Positions 40,890-50,450 of a stretch of 64,000 nt of DNA are shown piece after piece. The stretch's first letter is position 1. Each line of letters starts with the position of its first letter. Position numbers and translations under genes: made by a program. Under the pieces are notes generated by a model, which made no database searches, had not been told where the DNA came from, and saw only the letters and a program-made list of their open reading frames with translations. The DNA is from Pseudomonas hormoni (lineage in GTDB: Bacteria > Pseudomonadota > Gammaproteobacteria > Pseudomonadales > Pseudomonadaceae), in contig NZ_CP075566.1 of the NCBI RefSeq assembly GCF_018502625.1, forward strand, positions 4,715,001 to 4,779,000, written 5' to 3'.

Positions 40890-41300
40890 TCAGACGCCAG
40901 GGCAACCGTTAGGCGCGTACTCTTTGGGTACGGTCGATTTACAAGTCCAGCCACCGGCCAGCGCCCGCGAAAGCGTTATGGTCTTGCCGGCCACCTGACC
41001 GTTTGCATTGAGGATCGTGCAGCCAATACTGCCAACACCAGTAGTGATGGTGCCCGCCACCGCAATCGTGCAATTGCCTGTGGTCGCGCTAACGCCGAGC
41101 AGAGCGAGGGTGGGGGTGGTGCCTTGATTCATAATGTCTTCGTAGGGGACCTTCAATGCCGATATTTCAGCAAGACCGGCGGTGACCTTCGCCCGCGACT
41201 GATACTTCGAATACTGCGGCAGCGCAACCGACGCCAGAATCCCGATGATCGCCACCACGATCAACAGCTCGATCAGGGTAAAACCTTTTTGAGTATTCAT
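40890..41300 (-). CDS. pilA: Type IV major pilin PilA
   Basis: This 136-residue prepilin has a short leader MNTQKG, cleavage before F7, and the type IVa N-terminal helix [20 protein letters not shown] with Glu5 of the mature form. The globular domain has four cysteines; the last two ([15 protein letters not shown]) bound the C-terminal D-loop. PilD, in this window, would cleave and methylate it. GGAG lies 7 nt before the ATG. It is divergent from pilB. Confidence 0.95.
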   Translation of the reverse strand: MNTQKGFTLIELLIVVAIIGILASVALPQYSKYQSRAKVTAGLAEISALKVPYEDIMNQGTTPTLALLGVSATTGNCTIAVAGTITTGVGSIGCTILNANGQVAGKTITLSRALAGGWTCKSTVPKEYAPNGCPGV

Positions 41301-41349
41301 AGACAAGCTCCATGCATGAGTCGAAATCTCATGATCTGAACTAGCCACA

Positions 41350-41364
41350 GCACAGCCCATGCCA
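41350..41364 (-). promoter_or_regulatory. Sigma-54 promoter of pilA
   Basis: Minus-strand TGGCATG-GGCT-GTGC keeps GG and GC at the -24/-12 spacing. The start would lie near 41338, giving a leader of about 38 nt. Upstream, CCAAGCCCTT is repeated (41363-41372, 41403-41412) around a GCCCCC/GGGGGC dyad (41373-41390), a candidate PilR-binding region. Confidence 0.75.
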
Positions 41365-41525
41365 AGCCCTTCGCCCCCAGTTATGGGGGCACGAGGCCAA
41401 CACCAAGCCCTTTCCTACCCCCAGAATCCGCACTATCTGACACTTTTTGTCACCTGAGCAGCGCTGGTTAGGTTCCTCCGTTTGACTAGGCTATAAGTCA
41501 TGAACTGTCTGAGTCCGGTATCCCA

Positions 41526-43226
41526 ATGAATGACATCGCCCTTAGCGGTCTGGCCAAGCAATTGGTGCTGGCCGAACTGCTCACTGATAAAAGCGCGCAA
41601 CAGGCGTATCAGCAGTCCCTTCGCAATCGCATCTCCCTGGTCACGTACCTGGTGCAGAACAAACTGGTGCAAAGCCGCCAGATTGCCGAGATCGCATCGG
41701 AACACTTTGGCATAGCCTTGCTGGACCTCAACTGCCTGAACAAGGAGGCCCAGCCCAAGGGACTGGTCAGCGAGAAACTGCTCCGTCAGCACCACGCCCT
41801 GCCCCTCTGGCGGCGCGGCAACAAGTTGTTCGTGGGCGTTTCCGACCCGACCAATCATCAAGCCATCAATGACATCCAGTTCAGCACCGGGCTGAATACC
41901 GAAGCCATCCTGGTGGAGGACGACAAGCTCAGCGACGCCATCGAGAAATTTTTCGACAGCCACAGTACCGGCCTGGAAGACATGGCCGACGTCGACCTCG
42001 ATGGCGTCGACATCGATTCGATCGATGGCCACAACCAGGACGCCATCGCCGGGCAAGACGCCGACGACGCGCCGGTGGTGCGCTTTGTCCACAAGATGTT
42101 GCTCGACGCGATCAAGAGCGGCTCATCCGACCTGCACTTCGAACCCTACGAGAAAACCTACCGCGTGCGGATGCGCACCGACGGCATGCTGCGTGAAGTC
42201 GCCAAGCCACCGATTCAACTGGCCAACCGCATCGCTGCGCGCCTGAAAGTCATGGCCAGCCTCGACATCTCCGAGCGACGCAAACCGCAGGACGGGCGGA
42301 TCAAGATGCGCCTGTCCAAGAGCAAGTCCATCGACTTCCGGGTCAATACCCTGCCGACCCTGTGGGGCGAGAAAGTGGTGATCCGGATCCTCGACCCGTC
42401 CAGCGCCCAAATGGGCATCGACGCCCTTGGCTACGAGTCGGACCAGAAAGATCTGTACATGGCCGCGTTGAAGCAGCCGCAAGGGATGATTCTGGTGACC
42501 GGCCCCACCGGTTCGGGCAAGACCGTGTCGCTCTATACCGGGCTGAATATTCTCAACACTGTGGACATCAATATCTCCACCGCCGAAGACCCGGTGGAGA
42601 TCAACATGGAAGGCATCAACCAGGTCAACGTCAATCCCAAGCAAGGACTGGGTTTTGCCCAGGCACTGCGCTCGTTTTTGCGCCAGGACCCGGACGTGAT
42701 CATGGTCGGCGAAATTCGCGATCTGGAAACCGCCGAAATTGCTATCAAGGCCGCCCAGACCGGGCACCTGGTGCTATCGACCCTGCACACCAACAGCGCG
42801 GCGGAAACCCTGACCCGCCTGCACAACATGGGGATTCAGGGATTCAACATCGCCACTTCGGTCAGCCTGATCATCGCCCAGCGCCTGGCGCGCAAACTGT
42901 GCAGCCATTGCAAGAAACCCATCGATATTCCCCGCGAGGCATTGATCAAGGAAGGCTTCCCCGAGGAACGCATTGGCTCGTTCACGATCTATGAACCGGT
43001 CGGTTGCGACCAGTGCAATGTTGGCTACAAGGGGCGCGTGGGGATTTATGAAGTGGTGAAGAACACACCAGACCTGCAACGACTGATCATGGCCGAAGGC
43101 AATTCGCTGGAAATCGATATCCAGATGCGCAAGGACGGCTTCAACGATCTGCGTACTTCCGGGCTGATCAAGGCCATGCAGGGCATCACCAGCCTTGAAG
43201 AAATCAACCGGGTCACCAAGGACTGA
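41526..43226 (+). CDS. pilB: Type IV pilus extension ATPase PilB
   Basis: This 566-residue hexameric ATPase drives pilin polymerisation. It has an N-terminal MshEN-type domain (about 1-160), Walker A GPTGSGKT, Asp box and Walker B IMVGEIRDLETAEIA, the His box in TLHTNSAAETLTRL, and a C4 zinc motif (CSHC...CDQC). An acidic spacer DMADVDLDGVDIDSIDG separates the N domain from the motor. It is followed 2 bp later by pilC. Confidence 0.97.
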   Translation: MNDIALSGLAKQLVLAELLTDKSAQQAYQQSLRNRISLVTYLVQNKLVQSRQIAEIASEHFGIALLDLNCLNKEAQPKGLVSEKLLRQHHALPLWRRGNKLFVGVSDPTNHQAINDIQFSTGLNTEAILVEDDKLSDAIEKFFDSHSTGLEDMADVDLDGVDIDSIDGHNQDAIAGQDADDAPVVRFVHKMLLDAIKSGSSDLHFEPYEKTYRVRMRTDGMLREVAKPPIQLANRIAARLKVMASLDISERRKPQDGRIKMRLSKSKSIDFRVNTLPTLWGEKVVIRILDPSSAQMGIDALGYESDQKDLYMAALKQPQGMILVTGPTGSGKTVSLYTGLNILNTVDINISTAEDPVEINMEGINQVNVNPKQGLGFAQALRSFLRQDPDVIMVGEIRDLETAEIAIKAAQTGHLVLSTLHTNSAAETLTRLHNMGIQGFNIATSVSLIIAQRLARKLCSHCKKPIDIPREALIKEGFPEERIGSFTIYEPVGCDQCNVGYKGRVGIYEVVKNTPDLQRLIMAEGNSLEIDIQMRKDGFNDLRTSGLIKAMQGITSLEEINRVTKD

Positions 43227-43228
43227 AC

Positions 43229-44446
43229 ATGGCGGTCAAAGCAGCGAAAATCAGTGTGTACGCCTGGGAAGGCACCGATAAAAAAGGCACGAAAATGACC
43301 GGCGAACTCACCGGTCAGAACCCGGCGTTGATCAAGGCGCAATTGCGCAAGCAAGGCATCAACCCCGGTAAGGTGCGCAAGAAATCCGCATCGATTCTCA
43401 GCCTCGGCCAACGCATCAAGGCGCATGACATTGCCCTGTTCACCCGGCAGATGGCGACCATGATGAAAGCCGGTGTGCCGCTGTTGCAGTCGTTCGACAT
43501 CATTGGCGAAGGCTTCGATAACCCGGCCATGCGTAAACTGGTGGACGAAGTGAAACAGGAGGTCGCGGCGGGTAACAGCTTCGCCGCGGCCCTGCGCAAA
43601 AAGCCCCAGTATTTCGACGAGCTCTATTGCAACCTGGTGGATGCCGGCGAGCAGGCCGGCGCGCTGGACACCCTGCTGGAGCGCGTCGCGACCTACAAGG
43701 AAAAGAGCGAAAGCCTCAAGGCCAAAATCAAGAAAGCCATGACTTATCCGCTGGCCGTGGTGATCGTCGCGATCATCGTCACCGGGATTCTGCTGATCAA
43801 GGTGGTGCCGCAGTTCAAGTCGGTGTTTGAAGGTTTTGGTGCCCAACTGCCTGCGTTCACGTTGATGGTCATCAGCCTGTCGCAGTTCCTGCAGGATTGG
43901 TGGTGGTTGATGCTTGGCGTGCTGATCCCTGTGATATTCGGTGTGCGCCACGCCTTCAAGAAATCTCAGGGCTTTCGGGACTGGACAGACACCTGGCTGC
44001 TGAAACTGCCGCTGGTTGGCGCGTTGATGTACAAATCCGCCGTGGCCCGTTACGCCCGTACACTGTCGACCACCTTCGCCGCCGGCGTCCCGCTTGTGGA
44101 GGCGCTGGAGTCAGTGGCGGGCGCGACCGGCAACATCGTGTTCAAGCGTGCGGTGCTGCGCATCAAGCAGGATGTGTCGACGGGGATGCAGCTGAACTTC
44201 TCCATGCGCACCTCCGGCGTCTTTCCGAACATGGCGATTCAGATGACGGCCATTGGCGAAGAGTCCGGCGCACTGGACGACATGCTCGACAAGGTCGCCA
44301 GTTTCTATGAGGCCGAGGTCGACAACATGGTCGATAACCTCACCAGCCTGATGGAACCGTTCATCATGGTGGTGCTGGGTGTTATCGTCGGCGGCCTGGT
44401 GGTTGCGATGTACCTGCCCATCTTCCAACTCGGCAATGCGATCTGA
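43229..44446 (+). CDS. pilC: Type IV pilus inner-membrane platform protein PilC
   Basis: This 405-residue GspF-family protein has two homologous cytoplasmic helical domains (ALFTRQMATMMKAGVPLLQS and ARTLSTTFAAGVPLVEALE) and three membrane helices (about 170-195, 220-245, 375-400). It couples PilB to pilus assembly. Confidence 0.97.
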   Translation: MAVKAAKISVYAWEGTDKKGTKMTGELTGQNPALIKAQLRKQGINPGKVRKKSASILSLGQRIKAHDIALFTRQMATMMKAGVPLLQSFDIIGEGFDNPAMRKLVDEVKQEVAAGNSFAAALRKKPQYFDELYCNLVDAGEQAGALDTLLERVATYKEKSESLKAKIKKAMTYPLAVVIVAIIVTGILLIKVVPQFKSVFEGFGAQLPAFTLMVISLSQFLQDWWWLMLGVLIPVIFGVRHAFKKSQGFRDWTDTWLLKLPLVGALMYKSAVARYARTLSTTFAAGVPLVEALESVAGATGNIVFKRAVLRIKQDVSTGMQLNFSMRTSGVFPNMAIQMTAIGEESGALDDMLDKVASFYEAEVDNMVDNLTSLMEPFIMVVLGVIVGGLVVAMYLPIFQLGNAI

Positions 44447-44447
44447 C

Positions 44448-45320
44448 ATGCCCTTGAACGAAATCCTGACCGTGTACCCGTTGGCGTTTGTCGTCATTGC
44501 ACTGACGGTCGGCTTGCTGGTCGGCAGCTTCCTCAACGTGGTGATCTGGCGCCTGCCGAAAATGCTCGCGCGCGAGTGGCGACTGCAGGCCTACGACATT
44601 CTGGGCCTGCCGGGCGATACGCCGCAGCCGACCTATAACCTGATGCTGCCCCACTCCCAGTGCCCGCACTGTGGGCACAGGATCCGCGCTTGGGAAAACA
44701 TTCCGGTGCTCAGTTATGTGTTTTTACGTGGGCGATGCTCGAGTTGCGCAACGCCCATCAGCAAACGCTATCCATTGACCGAACTGGCCTGCGGCCTGCT
44801 GTCAGCGTTCATCGCCTGGCATTTCGGTTTCGGTTGGCAGGCCGTGATGGTGCTGATGTTGAGTTGGGGTTTGTTGGCCATGAGCCTGATCGACGCCGAG
44901 CATCAACTGTTGCCGGATGTACTGGTGCTGCCGCTGCTGTGGCTGGGATTGATCGTCAACAGCTTCGAGTTGTTCGTGCCATTGACTGAGGCACTGTGGG
45001 GCGCAATTGCGGGCTACATGGCGCTGTGGTCGGTGTTCTGGCTGTTCAAGCTGATCACCGGCAAGGATGGCATCGGCCACGGCGATTTCAAGCTGTTGGC
45101 CATGCTGGGCGCCTGGGGTGGCTGGCAGATTTTGCCGCTGACCCTTTTGTTGTCATCTCTGGTCGGAGCCGTTATCGGCGTTATTTTGCTGAGCCTGCGC
45201 AACGCGAAAACCTCGACGCCGATCCCCTTCGGTCCCTATCTGGCGATTGCCGGCTGGATTGCCTTGCTCTGGGGTGGTCAAATAACCGGCTTCTATTGGC
45301 AGTTTGTCGGTTTGAAATGA
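44448..45320 (+). CDS. pilD: Prepilin peptidase / N-methyltransferase PilD
   Basis: This 290-residue membrane aspartic protease cleaves and N-methylates prepilins and type II pseudopilins. It has the cytoplasmic zinc site CPHC...CSSC and the two catalytic aspartates in [12 protein letters not shown] and GIGHGDFK. The start at 44448 is 1 bp after pilC and its stop overlaps coaE (ATGA). Confidence 0.97.
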   Translation: MPLNEILTVYPLAFVVIALTVGLLVGSFLNVVIWRLPKMLAREWRLQAYDILGLPGDTPQPTYNLMLPHSQCPHCGHRIRAWENIPVLSYVFLRGRCSSCATPISKRYPLTELACGLLSAFIAWHFGFGWQAVMVLMLSWGLLAMSLIDAEHQLLPDVLVLPLLWLGLIVNSFELFVPLTEALWGAIAGYMALWSVFWLFKLITGKDGIGHGDFKLLAMLGAWGGWQILPLTLLLSSLVGAVIGVILLSLRNAKTSTPIPFGPYLAIAGWIALLWGGQITGFYWQFVGLK

Positions 45321-45940
45321 ATACCCCTGTGGAAAAACCCTGGATTCTCGGCCTGACCGGCGGCATCGGCAGCGGCAAAAGCGCGGCCGCCCAGCACTTC
45401 ATCGACCTGGGCGTGCACGTGGTCGATGCCGATCATGCGGCGCGCTGGGTCGTAGAACCCGGTCGCCCGGCACTGACCCGGATCGCCGAACATTTCGGCC
45501 CCGGCGTGTTGCAGGCCGACGGTCAACTGGATCGTGCGGCGTTGCGCAAACTGATCTTCGAAGTGCCTGAGCAACGCCTCTGGCTCGAGGCGCTTTTGCA
45601 TCCGCTGATCGCCAGGGAAATCGCCGATCACTTGGGCAAGGCACAATCGTCTTACGCGATTCTGGTTTCGCCGTTGCTGATCGAGTCCGGGCAGTACGCC
45701 ATGACTCAGCGTGTGCTGGTGATCGATGCACCCGAACAGTTACAGATCGAACGCACCCTGCAGCGCGACAACACCAGCGAACAGCAGGTCCAGGCGATCC
45801 TCAAGGCGCAATCCAGCCGCGAGGATCGTGTGAGCCATGCCGACGATGTGGTGGTCAACGACCGCGACCTCGCCTGGCTGCACAGCGAGGTCGAACGCCT
45901 GCATCACTTTTACCTAACATTGCGTGGAGGCCAGTCATGA
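45317..45940 (+). CDS. coaE: Dephospho-CoA kinase
   Basis: This 207-residue P-loop kinase phosphorylates dephospho-CoA, the last step of coenzyme A synthesis; the pan genes earlier in the window feed the same pathway. It has Walker [24 protein letters not shown] and the lid region [14 protein letters not shown]. It overlaps pilD and yacG by 4 nt each, the conserved pilD-coaE-yacG order. Confidence 0.97.
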   Translation: MNTPVEKPWILGLTGGIGSGKSAAAQHFIDLGVHVVDADHAARWVVEPGRPALTRIAEHFGPGVLQADGQLDRAALRKLIFEVPEQRLWLEALLHPLIAREIADHLGKAQSSYAILVSPLLIESGQYAMTQRVLVIDAPEQLQIERTLQRDNTSEQQVQAILKAQSSREDRVSHADDVVVNDRDLAWLHSEVERLHHFYLTLRGGQS

Positions 45941-46137
45941 GCCAGACCCCAACCGTTGAATGCCCGACCTGCGGCGCCCCTGTCGAATGGAGTTCCGAGA
46001 GTAAATTCCGGCCGTTCTGCTCCGACCGTTGCAAACTGATCGACCTGGGCGCGTGGGCATCGGAAGAACACAAGATTCCAGTGGCACCCGATGCCGAGGA
46101 CGAGTTGTTCAGCGGCGACTTCGACCCGCGTCACTGA
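45937..46137 (+). CDS. yacG: DNA gyrase inhibitor YacG
   Basis: This 66-residue zinc protein has C9 and C12 (CPTC) paired with a later CSDRC, followed by the family block [11 protein letters not shown] and an acidic tail. YacG binds GyrB and blocks DNA binding. It is the last gene of pilBCD-coaE-yacG. Confidence 0.95.
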   Translation: MSQTPTVECPTCGAPVEWSSESKFRPFCSDRCKLIDLGAWASEEHKIPVAPDAEDELFSGDFDPRH

Positions 46138-46538
46138 TCCCGATCGCCGGGGGCTGACTTGTGCCAGAAATCGACGAAATGAGTCAGGCTGTGACGCCGC
46201 TTTTAGTATCAAGACAATTGCTATTGCCATTTTCTCTTCATCCTATTCCTGTTGCTCATTGCTTATGCGCAAGCATCGCCACGGACGTCCAGGCAGGGCA
46301 GACAAGTACCACCCGTGGTGGCAAGTCAGTAAAAAGTATAGTGCCATCGGGTTGGGCCGTGAGGTCGGCGAGCGAGACCCGGTTGCCAGCTATACTCAAT
46401 CTCAGATTCGCATGGCAGAGGTTGGCCAGAAGCGGCCCAAAAAAACGAACCCTGCCCATGCGTAATGATCAGATAAGTGATGGCATTGAGAAGAGACAAG
46501 AGCTACAGAATCCAGCAGCCCACGACGGAGGTTTCGTT
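46138..46538. other. Unassigned intergenic region after yacG
   Basis: The 400 bp have lower GC and weaker codon bias than their neighbours. Open frames of 66-67 codons exist on both strands (plus 46265-46465, beginning MRKHRHGRPGRADKYHPWW; minus 46459-46256, beginning MGRVRFFGPLLANLCHANLR), neither with a good ribosome site. I cannot tell whether either is real. Confidence 0.35.
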
Positions 46539-46874
46539 ATGAGTGCCCTGACGATCGAAGGCTGGTGCAAAACCAGCCCCGACCAAAAATCCACCCCAAT
46601 AGGTGAAATCCATTTTTACGTCGATGTCCCACTTCGTCAGCGCCTGGAGCAGGCTGAAGAACACCTGAAGAGTTCCCATGAGCCTGAAGCCATGGTTGAT
46701 GTCGACATGAGCACCCTGGATTTGAAATTGCCAGAGGGATACGACCCCTTGTCCGACTGCAAAATGCGCGTCTATTTGCACCTCGATCGTGGTCAATACC
46801 ATTTGGTCGGGCACCGAGCAAGCGATGGTAGCTTGATCTATAGCAACGCGGTTTTGATTGATCAGCAGATTTAG
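46539..46874 (+). CDS. Hypothetical protein, 111 residues
   Basis: This small soluble acidic protein (MSALTIEGWCKTSPDQKSTP..., ending YSNAVLIDQQI) has a strong GGAGG 8 nt before the ATG. The middle is predicted helical (VPLRQRLEQAEEHLKSS) and the C-terminus beta-rich (MRVYLHLDRGQYHLVGHRA). I recognise no domain. The same frame is open further upstream, but that part looks non-coding. Confidence 0.65.
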   Translation: MSALTIEGWCKTSPDQKSTPIGEIHFYVDVPLRQRLEQAEEHLKSSHEPEAMVDVDMSTLDLKLPEGYDPLSDCKMRVYLHLDRGQYHLVGHRASDGSLIYSNAVLIDQQI

Positions 46875-46931
46875 GGAACCGCTGGAAAAACGGAGTATGG
46901 GATCGCCATCATTTGGCGGATTTCAAAGGGG

Positions 46932-47621
46932 TCAAGACTTGGGATCGTCGTCCTTCCAGGGCGCCGACAGATAGCGCGTGCGGTTGAAGGTCTCCAGCCA
47001 TTCGGGGCAGAACACCACCAGCGCACTGACCACCATGCCGTTGATGAACGCCTCTGGAAAAATGATCAACCACAAGTAACCCACAAAATCCTCCAGCCAA
47101 TAGGGCATGGCAAAACGCTCGTCGAACCACAACACCCACAGTGCCAGCAACAGGCACAGCAACGCCGACAGCGCCGCCGCAAAGAAACCGGAAACGAAGA
47201 TGTAGACAAAGGGATTTCGTGGCTGCGCTCGCTCAACCAGGATCGCGCAGCACTCGGTGATCAGCACCGGCAACAGGATCAACAGCGCGCCATTCACCCC
47301 CATTGCGACCAGGTCCTGTCGGCCGAGTAGCATCAGACCGGTTTGCGCCACCAGACCACCGATGATCGCCAGCGGCCAGTCCAGAAGCAGGGTCACTGCG
47401 GTCATGCCGAGGAAGTGATAGGACACGCCGGTGTCGAAATCCCGGCGTACCAGCCAGAGCATGAATAGCGCGAAGACTGTGCCGAATAACAGGTGCTGGC
47501 GGCGGCTGTCGCTGAACAGTTCGACCCACGGGGCTCGTGCGATGGCCCAGATCAGTGCCGGGACGTAGATCAGCCAGCCGACGGTGAGGGTTTCGGGGGA
47601 CAGTAGCTCGGCGCCGATCAT
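46932..47621 (-). CDS. CbiM-like energy-coupling-factor permease family protein
   Basis: This 229-residue protein has about six hydrophobic helices and the CbiM-type landmarks FHLGMTAVT-like YHFLGMTAVTLLLDWPLAI and FPEAFINGMVVSAL. CbiM/NikM proteins are substrate components of cobalt or nickel ECF transporters, but no ATPase or second permease is next to it, and the N-terminal metal-binding Met-His start of true CbiM is not present. The substrate is uncertain. Confidence 0.7.
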   Translation of the reverse strand: MIGAELLSPETLTVGWLIYVPALIWAIARAPWVELFSDSRRQHLLFGTVFALFMLWLVRRDFDTGVSYHFLGMTAVTLLLDWPLAIIGGLVAQTGLMLLGRQDLVAMGVNGALLILLPVLITECCAILVERAQPRNPFVYIFVSGFFAAALSALLCLLLALWVLWFDERFAMPYWLEDFVGYLWLIIFPEAFINGMVVSALVVFCPEWLETFNRTRYLSAPWKDDDPKS

Positions 47622-47716
47622 GGCTGGGGTTGCTCCTTTTTCTTTGCCGGAGGAGGACTGGTTCTCAGTCTACACCGGGCTTTGAATGTGCTTCGTCTTT
47701 GCTTCGCGGGGACGAT

Positions 47717-48149
47717 TGGGGGCATATCCATTCCTGCGGTAACGGCGGCTATTGGTTCCGCTCTTACGGCGGGTTACTTGGAAGAGCGCCAAGTAACCAA
47801 GCGCCTGCGCCCCTGACGTACGGTGGCTCGCCTAGGCTCGCCATACCCTCGCTCCGGTCCTGCGCTCGGCCTTCCGACGGGGCAGATCAAGATCAAGATC
47901 AACAGCCAAAGCGAGGCGGCCTGATAGCCGACCTGAAGTGCGTCAAGGTCATCGGCGGTGAGCCCCCGGCCATGGATGGCCGATGGCGGCGGGCCCACGG
48001 AGCAGGACCGGAACGAGGGCATGGCGAGCCTTAGCGAGGCACCGAACGAAAGGGGCAAAAGCGCTTGGTTACTTGGCGCTTTTCCAAGTAACCCGCTGTA
48101 AGAGCGGAACCGCCAGCCGCCGTTACCGCAGAAACGGATATACACCCAA
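47717..48149. repeat. Long imperfect inverted-repeat element (about 430 bp)
   Basis: Left arm (about 47717-47875) and right arm (about 47990-48149) are about 85-90% complementary over 150 nt, sharing blocks such as CTGCGGTAACGGCGGCT, GGTTCCGCTCTTAC, GCGGGTTACTTGGAA and GCGCCAAGTAACCAAGCGC. The unpaired middle of about 110 nt includes GATCAAGATCAAGATCAA. There is no transposase and no long open frame with good codon use. Similar repeats are frequent between genes in fluorescens-group genomes; this one looks like a non-autonomous mobile or palindromic element. Confidence 0.8.
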
Positions 48150-48265
48150 TCAACCAGAGCGATTGTTACGTTTCCTGCAACGCTGAATCAGCCCCCGCCC
48201 CCTTTATCGATCCCAACCAAGGACTAAACTTCATAGCATCAGAACCAACCCCGGAACCGACAAAA

Positions 48266-48508
48266 ATGAAAACCCTGACCACCCTGCTTCTGACCCTACT
48301 CGCCACGTCAGCCATGGCCGCCACCAACGAGCCAGTCGCCACCCCGTACAACCCGGCGCAACCACTGGACATCGCCAAGGTGGTTTCAGTGACCGACACC
48401 GCAACCGCGTGCGACGTCGTGCCGGCAACCATGGTCTACATCGATCATCAAGGCCAGACCCACAGCGTGACCTACCCAGTCATGGGCAACTGCACCAGCA
48501 GCCTGTAA
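48266..48508 (+). CDS. Small secreted DUF2790 protein
   Basis: This 80-residue protein has a signal peptide (MKTLTTLLLTLLATSAMA) and the DUF2790 core DIAKVVSVTDTATACDVVPA, then MVYIDHQGQTHSVTYPVMG; two cysteines could pair. The function is unknown. The family is often copper- or stress-associated in Pseudomonas, but nothing here shows that. It is convergent with the chemoreceptor-like gene. Confidence 0.85.
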   Translation: MKTLTTLLLTLLATSAMAATNEPVATPYNPAQPLDIAKVVSVTDTATACDVVPATMVYIDHQGQTHSVTYPVMGNCTSSL

Positions 48509-48526
48509 CGCCGGGCAACCCACGAC

Positions 48527-49174
48527 TCACACGATCAGCCGTTTCGCCTGCAACGCCAAATCATGCAGGCCGGCCAAACGCGCCATGATCCGTTCGACCA
48601 CCTCGACCCTGGCCACCGCACCGCTTTGCAATTCACCCATCGAGTGCAACGCCACTCCAGCTTTTTCCAGACCCAGACGGGTTGACCCGGATAACTGCTG
48701 AAGCCCTTGGCGCGCCTGCTCCGCGGACTGTTCCAGCCCCGTGGCGATTTGCCGGATCTGCGCACTGGAGTCCGCCGCCTGACGCGAGAGATTGCGCACC
48801 TCATCGGCGACCACCGCAAACCCTCGGCCATGGCTGCCCGCCCTCGCCGCCTCAATCGCTGCGTTCAGCGCCAACAGGTTGGTCTGACGGGCAATGTCCT
48901 GGATGCTGCCGACAATCGCGCCGATGCGCATCGACTGACTGCCGAGCTCATCGAACACCTGATCCAGACGTTGCATGTAGAGGTTCAGATCCTCCAGCAC
49001 ACCGGCCGAAGACTGCATGCTCTGCGCACTCGCCTTGACCCGTTCCCCGGCCGTGCGCGCCAGTTGATTGGCAAAACGCATGTCCTCCTCGGTTTGCAGC
49101 ACCGACTCGGTCAATTGCTCCAGCTTGACCTGCAAGCCGATTTTGTAAGTGGGTTGTTCTTTTTCAGGGGTCAT
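48527..49174 (-). CDS. Soluble methyl-accepting chemotaxis signalling protein without sensor domain
   Basis: These 215 residues consist of an MCP signalling coiled coil and its conserved hairpin tip ([20 protein letters not shown], then [19 protein letters not shown]) with helices on both sides. There is no membrane helix and no ligand-binding domain; only about 60 residues precede the coiled coil. It should reach CheA/CheW arrays. The ATG at 49174 overlaps the stop of the benzoate porin gene (ATGA), so it is translated with the benzoate uptake operon. That context suggests a link between benzoate uptake and taxis, which is inference. Confidence 0.88.
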   Translation of the reverse strand: MTPEKEQPTYKIGLQVKLEQLTESVLQTEEDMRFANQLARTAGERVKASAQSMQSSAGVLEDLNLYMQRLDQVFDELGSQSMRIGAIVGSIQDIARQTNLLALNAAIEAARAGSHGRGFAVVADEVRNLSRQAADSSAQIRQIATGLEQSAEQARQGLQQLSGSTRLGLEKAGVALHSMGELQSGAVARVEVVERIMARLAGLHDLALQAKRLIV

Positions 49175-50442
49175 AGCAGCGTCCACGTGTAGCTAAGGAT
49201 CAGGCGGTTTTCGTCGATATCACTGCGGTAGTTCGAACGCGCCATCACGTTGCGCACCCGAATCCCGAGGCCCTTGAGGCTACCGCTCTGCAGCACATAA
49301 CCAAGATCAAGATCACGCTCGCGATCCTTGCCCTCGAAGCCCTGCCCGGTGTCGACGTTGTTGCCGGAGATGTAACGCACGGTGCTGGTCAGCCCCGGTA
49401 CACCCAACGCGGCAAAGTCGTAGTCGTAACGCGCCTGCCAGGAGCGCTCATCGGTGTAGGCAAATTCGTAGGTCGGCACCTCGTTGCCCAGCGGCGTGAT
49501 GTTGGCAAAGACCCGCGGGAAAGCACTGTCACCGAACATTCCCTGATAACCGACATAAAACGTGTGGCCACCGCGCTTGGCCGACAACAGCGAGAAGAAC
49601 GCCTGGTTATCGATGTTGCCCAGCAGCTTCTTGCCGTCTTCGCGCGAATCGTAGTAACCAAGGTTGGCACCCAGAATCCAGTCACCCATCGGCTGGCTGT
49701 GCTTGAGACCGAGAAAGCGCTGGTTGTAGATATCTTCCAGTTGTCCGAACCAGGCGCTGACCGAACTGCGTTTATCGTTGAAGGCGTAATCGGCACCGGC
49801 GAAATTGAAGCCATCACTGCTGACCTGACGCTGCGGAACATGACCGAGCATGGCCTGCATCTTTTCGTCGCCGGCCTCGTTGCGCAGGCTGGTGGTACTC
49901 AAGTGGCCACCCTGCAAGGTCAGGCCATTGATCTCATTGGAACTGATGCTAGCGCCCTGATAGCTGGGCGGCAGCAGGCGGATATCGCTGAACGCCAGCA
50001 CCGGCAGATTGGGTTGCAACTCACCCACTTTCAGCTCGGTTCTGGAGTAGCGCACCTTCAACGCCGCTTCGAGACGGCTGTAATCATTCGCCGCGCGCCC
50101 GTCATCTTTGACGGGCAGCAAACCGGTATTGACCCGATCCGGGCTGCTGTCGAGCTTGAGGCCGAGCAGGCCGATCACATCCACCCCGAATCCAACAGGC
50201 CCTTGGGTGTAACCGGATTTGACGTTAAGGATGAAGCCCTGCGCCCACTCTTCGGCCTTCGACTGTTTGTTCGCCCCGACGATGTCGGAAAAGTCCCGGC
50301 TGAAGTAGTAATTGCGTGCTTGCAAGGTGGCCGTGGTGTCTTCGATAAAGCCGCTCTCGGCTGCCGTTGCCCCCGCAGAGAAACCCGAGGCGAGCGCCAT
50401 GGACAACACTGAACCGGTTGTTGGAAGAATCTGTTTCATCAT
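49171..50442 (-). CDS. benF: OprD-family outer-membrane porin, BenF-like
   Basis: This 423-residue 18-strand porin has signal peptide (to GATAAESG) and the OprD family start [20 protein letters not shown], with the terminal aromatic-rich strand [10 protein letters not shown]. Position after benE and benK supports the benzoate-specific branch (BenF). The start may be either of two adjacent ATGs. Confidence 0.9.
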   Translation of the reverse strand: MMKQILPTTGSVLSMALASGFSAGATAAESGFIEDTTATLQARNYYFSRDFSDIVGANKQSKAEEWAQGFILNVKSGYTQGPVGFGVDVIGLLGLKLDSSPDRVNTGLLPVKDDGRAANDYSRLEAALKVRYSRTELKVGELQPNLPVLAFSDIRLLPPSYQGASISSNEINGLTLQGGHLSTTSLRNEAGDEKMQAMLGHVPQRQVSSDGFNFAGADYAFNDKRSSVSAWFGQLEDIYNQRFLGLKHSQPMGDWILGANLGYYDSREDGKKLLGNIDNQAFFSLLSAKRGGHTFYVGYQGMFGDSAFPRVFANITPLGNEVPTYEFAYTDERSWQARYDYDFAALGVPGLTSTVRYISGNNVDTGQGFEGKDRERDLDLGYVLQSGSLKGLGIRVRNVMARSNYRSDIDENRLILSYTWTLL

Positions 50443-50450
50443 ATTTTCTC

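Noticed and set aside
46932..47621. Cobalt or nickel ECF transporter system
   Set aside because: Only a CbiM-like protein is present, without CbiQ/CbiO partners or the N-terminal metal-binding residues, so no metal substrate is claimed.
47717..48149. Insertion sequence
   Set aside because: Long terminal inverted repeats are present, but there is no transposase frame and no target duplication could be identified.
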